Notes: generated from the letters alone by a model not told the origin. Positions 34,364 through 45,613 are shown, numbered from the stretch's first letter. The stretch is DNA of 64,000 bases from Aedes albopictus (GCF_035046485.1 NC_085138.1:13271329-13335328), one strand, 5' to 3'. Numbers and translations are program-made.

Positions 34364-35239
34364 TTATTTGTAGGTTCTCCTCCTAGGCTTGGTAGCGGAA
34401 GAGTCACGGTTCGGCAAAACTTGGTTGCAGAATTGGGAAGATTGTGTCCGGTGTAGAAGTTGTTGTTTGCGGTTTGGTCCATTGATGATGCAGTCATTAT
34501 TGGAGGTGGCAACAATCAATCGTTCGTCCAGAGTTCTACGATGATGTGCTGAGGTTCGATTAAGTATCTTCTCTGATGATGTCCACTGGCCTTTCAATGC
34601 AGAGGCTCGGAACGTTTCAGGAATTGCTGTTGGTGAGATCGATAGTTGCGATCGGTGTTGCGGTATGAACGGCAGAGCAACCGGTCGCTGGCCCCTGTGA
34701 TGAAATTGAGCAAGCGCTGTTGATGATTTTTGCTGGCCTTCACCCATTGGTTGGCGATGAAAGGGTTCCAAATTTCCTCGGTGTTGATGGCGAAAATAGT
34801 GATCGGTGACCGACGAGTGTTTGTTGATTGTTCGACGTGAGTTAAATGGATGATTCATCGTGTGGTGCAGCGCTTTCGGGATGCTATCGGTGTTATTGAT
34901 TGAAGTTCGTTGATGAGACTGCGATTCATGAGGGGTTGTTGGAGTGATTGTTGTTTTGGTGGTGACCCAGTTTGATCCTTTGGAAGCATTGAATGGTTGA
35001 TGGTAGATCTTCGTCACGGGTGTTCCTTGCTTCGATGGATGTTTTGTTGACTTCGTTGTAAGGAGTGTGTAACAGTTGGAGCTTTCTAGCGGGCCGGCCA
35101 TTGATGATTTGCTGGAAGATGGTGTGGTGTATAAAGTTAGGCCTATTGAATTTGTATAAGAAGCTAAAAAGTCTTTATGATTTCCCTCCGTGCATGTGCT
35201 CGAAATGAGTCTGTGATGACGAACTTGACGGTCTAGCAA
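34364..35239 (-). CDS. Unrecognised 291-codon ORF inside the BEL element
   Basis: The frame is long and uninterrupted. The deduced protein is rich in Ser, Thr, His, Gln and Pro, with no zinc knuckle, protease, RT, integrase, signal peptide or membrane segment that I can see. A 120-codon frame (35175-35537) overlaps its start in another frame. It occupies the place where pol would end. It could be an accessory protein, captured host sequence, or a chance frame kept open by CA-rich composition. Similarity between element copies would decide. Confidence 0.3.
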   Translation of the reverse strand: MLDRQVRHHRLISSTCTEGNHKDFLASYTNSIGLTLYTTPSSSKSSMAGPLESSNCYTLLTTKSTKHPSKQGTPVTKIYHQPFNASKGSNWVTTKTTITPTTPHESQSHQRTSINNTDSIPKALHHTMNHPFNSRRTINKHSSVTDHYFRHQHRGNLEPFHRQPMGEGQQKSSTALAQFHHRGQRPVALPFIPQHRSQLSISPTAIPETFRASALKGQWTSSEKILNRTSAHHRRTLDERLIVATSNNDCIINGPNRKQQLLHRTQSSQFCNQVLPNRDSSATKPRRRTYK

Positions 35240-35584
35240 AAGCTTTCCCGCAAGCTGCTGTCAACTTCGACTGAACGGGTTCGAACATATGCGCCCACGG
35301 CGACGGCGCTCGTATGCTTGCTCGTATGTGTTGGTGAGATGCATGCTTAGGTTGACGCGCGCAGCTCAGAGGCACATCATCCGTCAGCATCGCTGCCGTG
35401 TGGTGAGCATGAATGGCGAATGTGAGAGTGAGACAGCTGCTCGAACGAAGAGAGTTGTGAAGCTGGATAAGGTATCGCACCGGTGAAAGAGTGTGTGCGT
35501 GTTCGTGAGGTACCCGAGTTTTTGGGTTGGCGGTCATTCGTTCGAAACGGAGCTATCAGTTTGTGAACGACTTTTGCGGTGAAT

Positions 35585-35712
35585 GGTCACCACAATATTA
35601 TAAAGGGAAAAAGGGATTGAATTCTTATAGAATTCAATTCCAAGCGTCGGTCACCACAATATTATAAAGGGAAAAAGGGATTGAATTCTTATAGAATTCA
35701 ATTCCAAGCGTC
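35585..35712. repeat. Tandem pair of a 64-bp unit
   Basis: Units 35585-35648 and 35649-35712 are identical to the eye; a third begins at 35713 but diverges after 14 bases. Each contains TATAAAGGG and the palindrome ATTGAATTCTTATAGAATTCAAT-like core. Confidence 0.85.
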
Positions 35713-35789
35713 GGTTACCACAATGGCGCACCCTCGGTAGGTAAGTTGTTATAAGAAATTGCTTGTTTTTCAGGTCTCCAAGTGAGAAA

Positions 35790-36090
35790 TATGGAGCGAC
35801 AGATCTCCTAGTTTGATTTTCCGGAGCGACAGGTCTCCGAGGACTGTGGAGCGACAGGTCTCCCAGTCTTAATTTCCGGAGCGACAGTTCTCCGAGTTGT
35901 ATATTTCGAAGCGACAGGTCTTCGAATAAGAGTGCTGTGAAGCGACAGGTCTTCCAGTTCAGTTTTCCGGAGCGACAGGTCTCCGAGGATTATTTATATT
36001 TCGAAGCGACAGGTCTTCGAAAACGAGTACTGTGGAGCGACAGGTCTCCCAGCTTTTTAGTTTTCTTGAAGCGACAGGTCTTCGAGGATG
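35790..36090. repeat. Ten covarying hairpin repeats with CGACAGGT loop
   Basis: Near-identical loops CGACAGGT are bordered by complementary arms that change together: GGAG/CTCC, GAAG/CTTC, TCCGGAG/CTCCGAG, TTCGAAG/CTTCGAA and TGGAG/CTCCCA. Copies begin near 35792, 35820, 35846, 35876, 35905, 35937, 35966, 36000, 36031 and 36067, spaced 26-36 bases. Linkers are AT-rich and unrelated. Confidence 0.85.
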
Positions 36091-36189
36091 TTATTTGTTG
36101 TATAAAGTGGTGTTGAAATTTTTACTTTCGGAGTGACAGATTCACAGACAGGGAAATATAGTACTCAATCACAGATAAACAGATCGTGC

Positions 36190-39000
36190 TTTATACTTAT
36201 TGAATTTTAATGGGATTTAAAATTGGATTTGGATTGAATTTGAAAGTAACAATTTTTCGACAAATAGTCACAGCACTCACAGACAAATAGATATGGAAGC
36301 AAAAGTATTTGATTAAACATTTTTTGATTATTGGATTAGATTGGAGATTGGATTGGAGATGGTTGGGAGATTGGGTTGAAGATTGAAATGGAGATTGGAT
36401 TGAAGATCGGTTTCGAGATCGGAATGGATAGCAGAATGGATTTCAGATTGGGTTGCATTGGATATTGAATTGGAATGGGTTGGAGATTTGATTGATGATT
36501 CAATTGGGTTAGATTAAACATTGAATTGGAGATGGCTTATGGATTGGATTGGTGATTCGATTGGATTGGAGATAGGATTGAGATTGGGGTAGAGATTATA
36601 TTGGAGATGGTTTGGAGATTGGATTGGTAATTCGAGTTGATTGAATAGAAGATTGTATTGGATATGTTTTTTTAGAGATTTAATGGAATATTGCTTCACA
36701 GTACTTACGGACAAACCGATTTGGCATCAAATTTAGTTTGATGATTGGATTGGATTAGATTGAATTGGAGACTAGATTGAAGATTGGACTGGATAAAGGA
36801 TTTCAGATATGTTTGGAGATTGGATTGGAGATAGTTTAGAGATTGGAATGAAGATAGGATTGGTGATTCAATTTGATTGGATTGGAGATTGTATTGGATT
36901 GGACTGGAATGGTGATTCTGTTGGATTGTAAATTGAATTAGAGATTGGATTGAATTGGAGATTGAATTGGAGCTGGAATCGGTGATTGAATTAAATTTTG
37001 GATTGGTAATTGGACGGGATTGGATCTGGAGATTGGATTGGGGATTTAGTTGGAAGATGGATTGGAGGTTGTATTGGAAATTGTTTGGAGATTGAATTGG
37101 AGATTGCGTTGGATTAGATTAGAGATTGGATTGAAGATTGGACTGTAGATTAAATTGGAGATTGCTTTGGCGATTCGATTGGTTTGGATTGAGATAGGAT
37201 TGGAGATGGTTTGGAGATTGGATTGGGAATTCGTGTTGATTGAATTGAAGATTGTATTGGAAATGGTTTTTAGAGCCTGAATTGAAAATTGAATCACAGC
37301 ACTTACAGACAACCCGATTTGGCATGAAATGTTGTTTGATGATTGGATTGAATTAGAGATTGGATTGAATTGAAGAATTGAAAATAGGACTGGATATAGG
37401 ATTTCAGATAGGATTGAGGATTGGATTGGAGATATGATTGGTGGTTCGATTTGATTGGATTGGTGATTCTATTGGATTGTAAATTGAATCAAAGATTGGA
37501 TTGGATTTTGAGATTGAATTGGAGATTAGGTTGAATATTGGATTGGATATGGTTTGGTGATTGAATTGGAGTTTGAATTGGATTTTGGATTGGTAATTGG
37601 ACTGGATTGGATCTGGAGATTGGATTGGGGATTAGGTTGGAAGTTGAATTGGAGATTGTAATAGAAATGGTTTGGAGATTCAATTGGAGATTGGGTTGGA
37701 TTAGATTGGAGATTGGATAGGAGATTGGTTCGGTTATTTGATGGTATTAGATTGGATATTGGATTGGATTGAAGATTAGATTGGAGATTGTATTTGAGAT
37801 GGATTTGAGATTGGATTGGAGAATGAATTGAAGATGAGATTGAAAGTTGGATTGGTGATTCGATTGAATTGGATATTGGACTGGAGATTGGATAGGTGAT
37901 TCGATTGGATTGAATTGGATATTGGACTGGAGATTGGATTAATGATTAGATTATAGATTGGATTAGAGGTTGGATTGGCAATGGTTCGGAGATTGAGATT
38001 GGGTTAGATTGAATTAGAGATTAGATTGAATATTATGTTAAAAATTAGATTGGGAGACTGGATTGGTGATTTGTTTGGTGATTGTATTTGAGATGGATTT
38101 GAGATTGGATTGGAGATGGGAATAATGATTGGATTGGATATTGGTTTGGAAATTAAATTGGAGATTGGATGGGTAATTCGATTTGATTGGAATGGAGATT
38201 GGATTCGTGATTAGATTGGATTGGGGATTGGACTTTAGAATTGATATGAAATTGGGTTAGACTAGAGACTGAATTGGAGATTTGATTGGATATTGGATTA
38301 CTGATTGGATTGGAGATGGTTTGAAGGACATATGGAGATGGTTTGGAGATTGTATTGAAGATTGAATTGGAGATTGGATGGGAGATTGGATTAGATATTG
38401 GATTTAAGATTGGTCTGGAGATTGGAGGGAAGTTTATATTGGAGGTTGGACAGGAAATGGTTTGGAGATTGATATTGGATTGGAGATGGGAATGGAGATT
38501 CGATTGGATTGGATTAAAAATTGGATTAGATATAAGCTGAGAAGCAGGCTTTGTCCCAGTGATGACGTTACGCCAAGAAGAGGAGAGGAAGAGGATAGGG
38601 TTGAGATTAGATATTGGATTGAAGATTGGAATAGATTGGAGAACGGATTTCAGATTGGATCGGATTGGAGATTTGATTGGTGATTCGATTGGATTGTAAA
38701 TTCGATTGAAAATTGGAATGGATTGGAATGGAGGTTGGACTGGATTTTAGATTGAATTGGAGATTAGGTTAAATATTTGATTGGATATGGTTTGGAAATT
38801 GCATTGAAGATTGGATTGGATTAAATATGGGAATGCAGATGGTTTGCAGATTGCATAGGTTATTCAATTGGATTGGATTGGAGATTAGATTGAACTGAAT
38901 TGAAGATTGGATTGGAGATTGGGTTGATATTGGATGGAGATTGGATTGGATATAGATTCGAATTGTTGATTGGATCAAAGCTAGGATTGGATTGGATAAG
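36190..39000. repeat. GATTGG-type low-complexity array inside the BEL element
   Basis: About 2.8 kb of words such as GATTGGATTGGAGATTGG fill the space where pol is missing. A ~597-base higher-order copy is visible: the block around 36590-36760, including GGACAAACCGATTTGGCAT, recurs at 37190-37345. An unrelated ~60-base piece (38535-38600, AGCTGAGAAGCAGGCTTTGT) interrupts it. Frames of PIQSNLQ type are not genes. Confidence 0.9.
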
Positions 39001-39526
39001 ATTTGAATTTGGTGATGAATTCGGATTCGATGTTGATTGGAATTGACTTGGCTTTGGATTGGAAAGAAAATTAGGATTATTAGTTTGAATTATTGTGACA
39101 TTTGCACACATTTAGACTTGCTACGAATTCATTATTATCACAGCCGGATTTCGCACGTGACTTCGAAACGGCTAACACCTAACGTACACAAATTCGCTTG
39201 CGTTCATGTCAGAGTCGTCGGATATGCAACAGTTAAATGAAATAAGTTTGATTAAATGTTGGTGGAAAATGAAAATTCAGATTTTCAAATTATCACATAA
39301 ATCGAAACATTAATGAGAAACCCAATATGTAAATTTCGATTGTTGATGATGAATAAGTTTTGGTTAGATTTTGATTGATTTGGCTTTAATTTTGATCCGA
39401 AGTTGAGTTAAAGCGCGCTTCGATTTTTGCTGTATTAGCATTGATTTTGAAGTGGATCTGGGTGTGATTGGAAATTATAAGAGATCAATAACTTCGTATA
39501 TAAAAAACAGTTGTATTGTACTGGAA

Positions 39527-41404
39527 TTAAATATCTTTGAATGCTAGATGAGCGACGATGGGCTTAAGACTGTTAGTTGCTTTTCCGCACACGACCCAGC
39601 CAAATGCCGAGTTGACAAGCACGGGCAGGTTATTTCCGAGGGGAATTCTTCCCGGGATCTTGAATAGCTCGAAGAAGATCTCAGCTCCGATGATTATGTC
39701 TACCGTGCCGGTGCTGGCGAACGATGGGTCAGCTAATTTGATTCCTGGTGGTAGTGTCCAAGACGAGGTGTCGATCGTTGTCGCTGGCAGGTCAATCGTG
39801 ACTTTTGGTAAAACCAGAAACTCAATGTTGGTGGAGTATTTGCCAACTCTTGAACGGATCTGTGCAAGGAACTTGGTTTTCGCTTGGGTTGATTCTTGGC
39901 CGATTCCAGTGATGGGTTGGGAGATCCTTTTCCGTGGCGCGCTGATGTGTTCCGAGAAGCGTTCTGTAACGAAACAGCATTCGCTTCCCGAGTCGAGAAG
40001 TGCTCGGCCGACGTGTTCGGTGCCGTTGTCGTCGATGATGGAGATGACTGCGGTGGCCAGAAGAATGGTTGATTGTGCGGGACCAACAGATGCACAGCTG
40101 ATTGCGGTTTCCATTGAAGCTGTGGCTGAGGTGATCGGTGTGTCGCTTGTGGAAGGAAGAGTCGTAGGATTCGGTTGCTGGTGGCTTGCAGGTTTGGATT
40201 CATTCGATGCAGATGAATTCGCGCATAGCTGCGTGTGATGTCGCTCACGACACCAGCGACAGGTTGAAGATGATAGGCAGTCGGATGATTGGTGTCCCTT
40301 TCGCAGACAGTTTCGGCAGAGCTGATGACGGTCGACTTCGGCTTCTTTGTCGGTGATCGAAAGGTTGGAGAAGCGTTCGCATAGATAGAGTGGGTGGTGA
40401 TCTGTGCAGATTATACAGCTACGTTGATTCGCTTGGCTCGCTGCGATGCTCGCGACGGGTCGTTGAGAGAGTTTTTTCGCTTGGTGTGGCAGTGGAGATT
40501 CGATTGGTTTTGGATGTATTGACTGGAGAACGGTTACACGTCGCTGAATGAACGACGTTAGATCCTTGAAGGTGACAGCTTGCTGGGACGAAGAGTGCTC
40601 TTCCCAGTCTCTTCTGGTCGTCGGGTCGAGACGACTGCTGAGCATGCGGATTAGTAGAAGATCCCAATGGTCCGTTCGCTCACCTAGTTGCTGCAGAACT
40701 TTAACATTTGCCTCGAACTTTTCCACCAGGTTGTGCAGTTCTGCGGACGATTCCCGTTTCAGCGTGGCAAATTCGAAGAGGTTGTCTACGTACGATTGCT
40801 TGAGCCGTGCGGTGTTTTGGAAATGGTCAAGCAGTAGGTTCCATGCCACCGGGTAGTTCTTGGCACTAATGGGGATCGTCTGGATGAGCTGTAGAGCTGC
40901 GTTCGATAGCGATGACCGCAGATAGTAGAACTTTTGTATGTTCGAAAGGTCGGCGGATGAATGGACAAGGGATAGGAACAAATCGTGGAAGTTCAACCAG
41001 TTCTCCAGTTGTCCATCAAAGACTGGTAACTTGACATCGGGTAATCGGACTTGCGATGCCGACGGAGGTGGTCGCGCCTCGAAATGTGAAGTGTTGAAGG
41101 TGCTCTGATTGAGTTCAGCCTTGTTGTGCGCCAGTAGGAAGCCCTTGATGCGATAGTAGGCAGACTCGATAGTGGCCCGATCTTGAAGGTGGGTTTCTAG
41201 GGCTTCGTCGTCTAAGGTTTCCAGCTCGCTTTGGACAGTGTTGTACTCGGTCCATAGCTTAGATAGATGTTCCAACCGGACAGGGACTTCGTCGACCTGG
41301 GTTTCTTCATCATAATCGTCGACGAAGGTCTTGATAAGCGTGAAGGAAGTGATGATGCTCTTCTGCCGAAGCTTGAGGGTTTTGATGCGGTGCTCGGTCG
41401 GCAT
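39527..41404 (-). CDS. BEL/Pao gag-protease polyprotein (625 aa)
   Basis: The ATG at 41404 lies in a good context (CACCACCATGCC); the frame is open 17 codons further upstream without another ATG. An N-terminal coiled region is followed by the BEL capsid-type domain (from about residue 125, LPVFDGQLENWLNFHDLF). Cys/His clusters begin with CIICTDHHPLYLC, then a CCHC knuckle CRNCLRKGHQSSDC at about 363-376 and CRWCRERHHTQLC. The aspartic protease has its active site at about 471 (ALLDSGSECCFV). The protein would form particles, bind RNA and process itself. It stops at HLAFKDI, just where the RT part should start, so the pol junction is deleted. The frame is otherwise intact. Confidence 0.9.
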   Translation of the reverse strand: MPTEHRIKTLKLRQKSIITSFTLIKTFVDDYDEETQVDEVPVRLEHLSKLWTEYNTVQSELETLDDEALETHLQDRATIESAYYRIKGFLLAHNKAELNQSTFNTSHFEARPPPSASQVRLPDVKLPVFDGQLENWLNFHDLFLSLVHSSADLSNIQKFYYLRSSLSNAALQLIQTIPISAKNYPVAWNLLLDHFQNTARLKQSYVDNLFEFATLKRESSAELHNLVEKFEANVKVLQQLGERTDHWDLLLIRMLSSRLDPTTRRDWEEHSSSQQAVTFKDLTSFIQRRVTVLQSIHPKPIESPLPHQAKKLSQRPVASIAASQANQRSCIICTDHHPLYLCERFSNLSITDKEAEVDRHQLCRNCLRKGHQSSDCLSSSTCRWCRERHHTQLCANSSASNESKPASHQQPNPTTLPSTSDTPITSATASMETAISCASVGPAQSTILLATAVISIIDDNGTEHVGRALLDSGSECCFVTERFSEHISAPRKRISQPITGIGQESTQAKTKFLAQIRSRVGKYSTNIEFLVLPKVTIDLPATTIDTSSWTLPPGIKLADPSFASTGTVDIIIGAEIFFELFKIPGRIPLGNNLPVLVNSAFGWVVCGKATNSLKPIVAHLAFKDI

Positions 41405-41726
41405 GGTGGTGTGACGTAGAAATGGACCTGTAATTTTGAGACCAGCGTAGCCCACACAAAACGGTAGTTTAGGGGATAGGAATTGTAATTACCTTTTCAA
41501 GGCAATTCTAGTGCCTTGTATTGAATTTAACTGTTGATGCTCGAGGTGGGAGTCGTGTTCGGAAGGCGTGCTACTTCGACGGAACGACTAGAAGGTTCTC
41601 GAACATCCCAGCATGAAGTTGGCGGTTCAGCGATCCAAGAGACGGGATTCGCCAAACGGAAGATGGCGGACGTAGATATCGTAGATTCAGCTCGTGAGGT
41701 TGTTGGCTAGCGGAATTTCGACGCTA

Positions 41727-41744
41727 TCCGGTTCGAAGGACCAA
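41727..41744 (-). promoter_or_regulatory. Primer binding site, tRNA-Tyr type
   Basis: On the sense strand, one base after the 5' LTR, the sequence TGGTCCTTCGAACCGGAT begins. Its complement matches the 3' end of eukaryotic tRNA-Tyr including CCA at 17 of 18 positions, as I remember that tRNA. It would prime minus-strand DNA synthesis. Confidence 0.75.
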
Positions 41745-41745
41745 T

Positions 41746-42664
41746 GTTAGATCAGTGGGGAGCAGTGGTTCTACCGTTTTGGAATCCCGGGGCAGTAACG
41801 GTCAATTACGAAGAGGAAACTGATACACTCTGGATAAAGCCTTAGGAGTTTCTTGGACTGCCGGAGTATTAACTTCACACGCGAATTACTTTAATCGACA
41901 CTAATTTATTTCACTTAACTATAGTTCAATATATTTCAAAACTCTTAAAATTACAAAATTAATCGTTAGCACTCTATTTCAAAAATTAACTTGTACGGAA
42001 TGTTGAACGGTACACTCCTATGACGTCACAGCAGAAAGAGAGCGATACCTTGCAGTAGCCCACCTTTTACAGCCAAGATGAGGCGGAAGAAGGTACGACG
42101 CCATTGTAACCGCCTTAGTGGTGCCGACGTCAGTGTTGGTAAAATCACACTCAAAGCAGACTCATGAGCCGCTCTTGCGTGAGCAAACTCGCGCGCGATT
42201 CTGAATCATTTTCTCACGCGCGAGATTTTCATGCAAAATCTCGCTCTCACGAGTCAAGCGCCGAAATCTCGTTCGCTTGTAAAATGAATCCCAATCAATT
42301 TGAACGGCATTTAATGTTATTGTACGCTAGCTTTGCTTTTATTCTATCATATAATCCTAAAAACTTCGATGTAAATAATAAGAACACCAAGAAATAAAGC
42401 AATGAGTGAAATCGCGAGTTAACTCATGCATGATTTTTTCGGCGGCGAGTTTGGCGAGTCAAGAATCGCGCGTGAAACAACTCAACCATGAGATTTGAGA
42501 ATTTGAGTTTTTACCAACACTGGCCGACGTTAGTGTTGGTGTCTCCAGAAGGTTCTCCTTTTGGGCGTTTATCGCATCGATGAACAAGGGGTGATGCATC
42601 AACTCGCAGTTGCCATTCGAATGCAGATGGCGCTCTACTTCTCTTTTCGTGACGTTCACGAACA
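41746..42664 (-). repeat. BEL/Pao 5' LTR carrying a hAT MITE
   Basis: Same sequence as 33629-34148 except for the insert at 42131-42522 and its duplication; subtracting them leaves 519 bases. It would serve as the element's promoter in the minus direction. Confidence 0.9.
42131..42522. mobile_element. hAT-type MITE in the BEL LTR
   Basis: The 392-base insert has inverted ends CAGTGTTGGTAAAA and an exact 8-base duplication GCCGACGT (42123-42130 and 42523-42530). The other LTR is the empty site. Inside are GAGTC/GACTC-rich words and no transposase. Confidence 0.9.
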
Positions 42665-42847
42665 GACGGTATTGCAAAGCTTATAGTGCTTCGCGCAATA
42701 TCGTCACCAGCAGGTACCTAGTAGTGTAACTGAGCGATGATTTTTAAGGTATTTGTTCTAAGTGTTACGTCTGTTTGTATGTGGCCGAACGTTCATCTAT
42801 TCTATTTTCGTCAAAAAATATATAGCCGGTCTATTTAAAAATGAGAT

Positions 42848-43068
42848 AGGGTATGTGTTCCATCATTAATCTCACGCTCCCATATTCATCCTATTCGAAA
42901 ACAAGCGATTACGGCACCGATTGATTCCGTTCTTTTTGTTTTCATGGGTGCTCACTTCTAACAAAAAATACAAAAATATAAGACAAAACAAACAGCGCTT
43001 CAATCCTTTGTTTTTCGTAGGATGAAAATGGGAGCCACATGCTTAAGAAGGGAACCAATACCCTAGTT
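42848..43068. mobile_element. Fold-back element
   Basis: The arm starting AGGGTATGTGTTCC with TCCCATATTCATCCTA is mirrored at 43010-43068. The centre includes TTACGGCACCGATTGATT, which recurs near 220-240 at the left edge of the window. Confidence 0.65.
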
Positions 43069-44569
43069 GGTCAACTGCCCACCCGTGACACTCGCATCGT
43101 TTTTGTTCGTGTTTGATGTTTGCCCACTACCGCCATCTAGTTGATGATTGGCCAAATTCAGTAGCTTTAGCATTAGGTGAACATGTTGCCGTGACTATGA
43201 TTTGAATCGAAAAATGACCTTCGTGTTACATCTGTTTGTCTGTGAAATCATAGGCTAATCTACCACCAATCTTAGTTTTTTTTTTTGTTGTTATACATTT
43301 ACACCGCTGATTTTCTGATACTTTTACAATTTTACAATAATCTTACAAATTACAGGGCATTTCATCGATGTTTCTACTGAAACAGTTTACTTAGAACTAA
43401 AAAGGTATTGAAAAACAACAGCAAAACAATCTACCATTTTTGGTTCATCAATTGCATTGTTGTCAGTATTCGTTAAAAAACAACTTATGAAGGGCGATCA
43501 CTGACTTTTTTTTTTAATACTAATATTAATACTAATACTAATACTAATACTATTACTAATACTAAAAAATTCTAATCGAAAAAAAAACGTTTAAATTTTA
43601 AAACTACATACCTACTTATTGATTACCAAAAATACTCCTCAAACAGACTTAAAACACCGTTGTTGTCGAATGTGTGACCATAACTCAATGAATAAATTTA
43701 ATATCGAAATTCAGATCTGCCGCTCCTCTTTCCCAGTAATAAAACTATCGCTAATGAGTAGAGGCCCTTGTTTTGTTTGCATTTAATGAACAAATATCCT
43801 CCCGTCTCCGGCGTCAAACAAATAAATCAAACCTCTTCCGTCGTTCTATATAGTCGCTAAGTCGCTAACTGTGAGGCCTTCACCGCACCGCACGAGCACC
43901 AGTTTTGGCATCTATCCAGCAAAACGCAACGACGGGTACTCCTTCCCACGCGATGATAAAGAAGTAATCTAAATATATTCTATAAATTCTCAAATTTACA
44001 ATAGTGCTTCCACACACATCATCGTCCCTTTCATTAGGCAAACACATGCCCCCTGGAATCACACGCCCGTCCGACCACGGGCGGGGGAGGTTCATTATTA
44101 TTACTATTATTTTCGGAAATATTTTCCTATTAAACGTGTACGGTCGCGCGAAGGCATCACATCATCGCCGGGATTTCGGCAACGAAGGTACTTGAACAAA
44201 CAAACCGGGCCACGATAGAAGGCAAACTATTGGCAAAACTTTCCTACCAACATCCGAACGAGTAGGTACCTAGGTATGATGGTTGCGCCAATGGTAGACA
44301 AACAAAAAGCATCCTTCTTCAAGATGTTCGCGGCAGCAGGCCTTGCCATTGGCAGCGCAATTCGCAGCATCACTTTGCATGCGGTGAAGTTTGATTAGAC
44401 TTGGTCTAGGAAACAGCGCGCGTAGGTAGTGGGGCGGTTGACTTACTATCGTTTGATTGAGAACCGAGGGGTTCAGCAATATCCAGATGCGTGGGAGTTG
44501 AAAATAATGGTTTGGATGTATTTGGATTTATCAAATTGCTAGTAATAAACCTATAGAAATGTCAGTTGA
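43069..44569. other. Unique sequence with an ACTAAT microsatellite
   Basis: A TACTAATACTAA run lies at 43518-43566. The stretch 43700-44500 is GC-richer and unique with no supported gene. Confidence 0.4.
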
Positions 44570-45600
44570 CGTTTTCCCGGGAGGATCCTTGGAAGAAGTT
44601 TTGCAAATATTCTCATAACAAATTTTCACTGAACTCGAGGGTTTCCGAGTTATTCCTGTGAGAATTCCTGAAAGAAAATTCTTGAAGAATTTTTGAAAAG
44701 ATCCTGGAACTCATTCAAAATGAAATATCTGGAGGGATTTAAGAAGGAATTCCTAGAAAAATTTTTGGTGTATTTCCCAGAGAAATTTCGGTAGAAATCC
44801 CTGGAAGAATTACGAAAGTGGGTGAATGTTTGAAAGCACTTTTAGCATGTAAGTTCTTATATGTTTAAGTCACGTTTAAGTCACAGTGACTTCTACGCAA
44901 CCAGTGGGTGACTCTTTTGTAGCATGTGTGTTGCTTGAAAGAATCACTGGAGGACTTATTGTCTCGCTTATTGTAAGAATTGCCAATGGAATACCTGAGT
45001 AAACTTCTGAAGAAACTGCTGGAGGGATTCCTAGAAGAATCCGTGGATAATTTCCTGGTTCCTGTATGCATCCTTTTTAAATTATCTTCCATTACTAGTC
45101 GCTGGAGGAATTCCTCCAGAAATTCTTCAAGTAATTAAAAAAAATCATCAGATAATCCTGCAAACATTCTTGGGTATATCCCTGAAACAAATGATTAAAG
45201 GATTTTTGAAATTTCTGAGGGAACTCCTTAATGAATATTTGAAAAGAAACTGAGAGGGCTTTCTGAAGAAATCACTTCAGGTATTCCTGGAGCAATGCCT
45301 GGAAGAATTCTCGGAGATATTTCTGAAAATATACCTGGAAGAATTCCTGGATTAATTCTTGGATGAGACCAAGCAGGAAATCCTGGAGAAATTCCAGGAG
45401 AAATCGTCGGATAAATTGTTGGAGCAATCCCTGGAAGAATTCCTGGAGAAATTTCTGAAAAAAATTAGGAAGGAATCCCTAGAAAAAAATAAGAAGAAAT
45501 CTCTTGAGAAATTCCTAGAGAGAATCTGAGAGAAACTTCTGAAGAAATCCTTAGAGGAATACTTTGAGAAATTCCTGAAGGAATTCCTGATTTTTTATAT
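44570..45600. repeat. 12-bp-period array
   Basis: GAATTCCTGGAAGAAT-type words in a 12-base register, diverged. A non-array segment of about 120 bases around 44820-44940 contains the palindrome AAGTCACAGTGACTT. Confidence 0.75.
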
Positions 45601-45613
45601 CTGTATTAACGAG

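Larger units (their letters stand above)
33629..42664 (-). mobile_element. BEL/Pao LTR retrotransposon lacking pol
   Basis: Two direct LTRs (33629-34148 and 41746-42664, the latter enlarged by a MITE) bound a minus-strand element. A 5-base duplication GACGG at 33624-33628 and 42665-42669 fits BEL elements. Sense order is 5' LTR, tRNA-Tyr-type primer site, gag-protease ORF, then GATTGG-type repeats, hairpin repeats, an unrecognised ORF, a short purine tract and the 3' LTR. RT, RNase H and integrase are absent. LTRs differ by about two substitutions outside the MITE, so it moved recently, necessarily with enzymes supplied in trans. Confidence 0.9.

Noticed and set aside
35713..35736. A plus-strand LTR end and gypsy-type primer site (ACAATGGCGCACC)
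   Set aside because: No LTR pair, gag or pol in that orientation was found; the resemblance is short.
39558..40248. Long plus and minus frames (226 and 171 codons) overlapping the gag-protease ORF
   Set aside because: They are other frames of the BEL ORF, whose domains are clear at 39527-41404.
43518..43566. A CRISPR-like or structured repeat
   Set aside because: It is a simple TACTAA microsatellite in a eukaryotic context.
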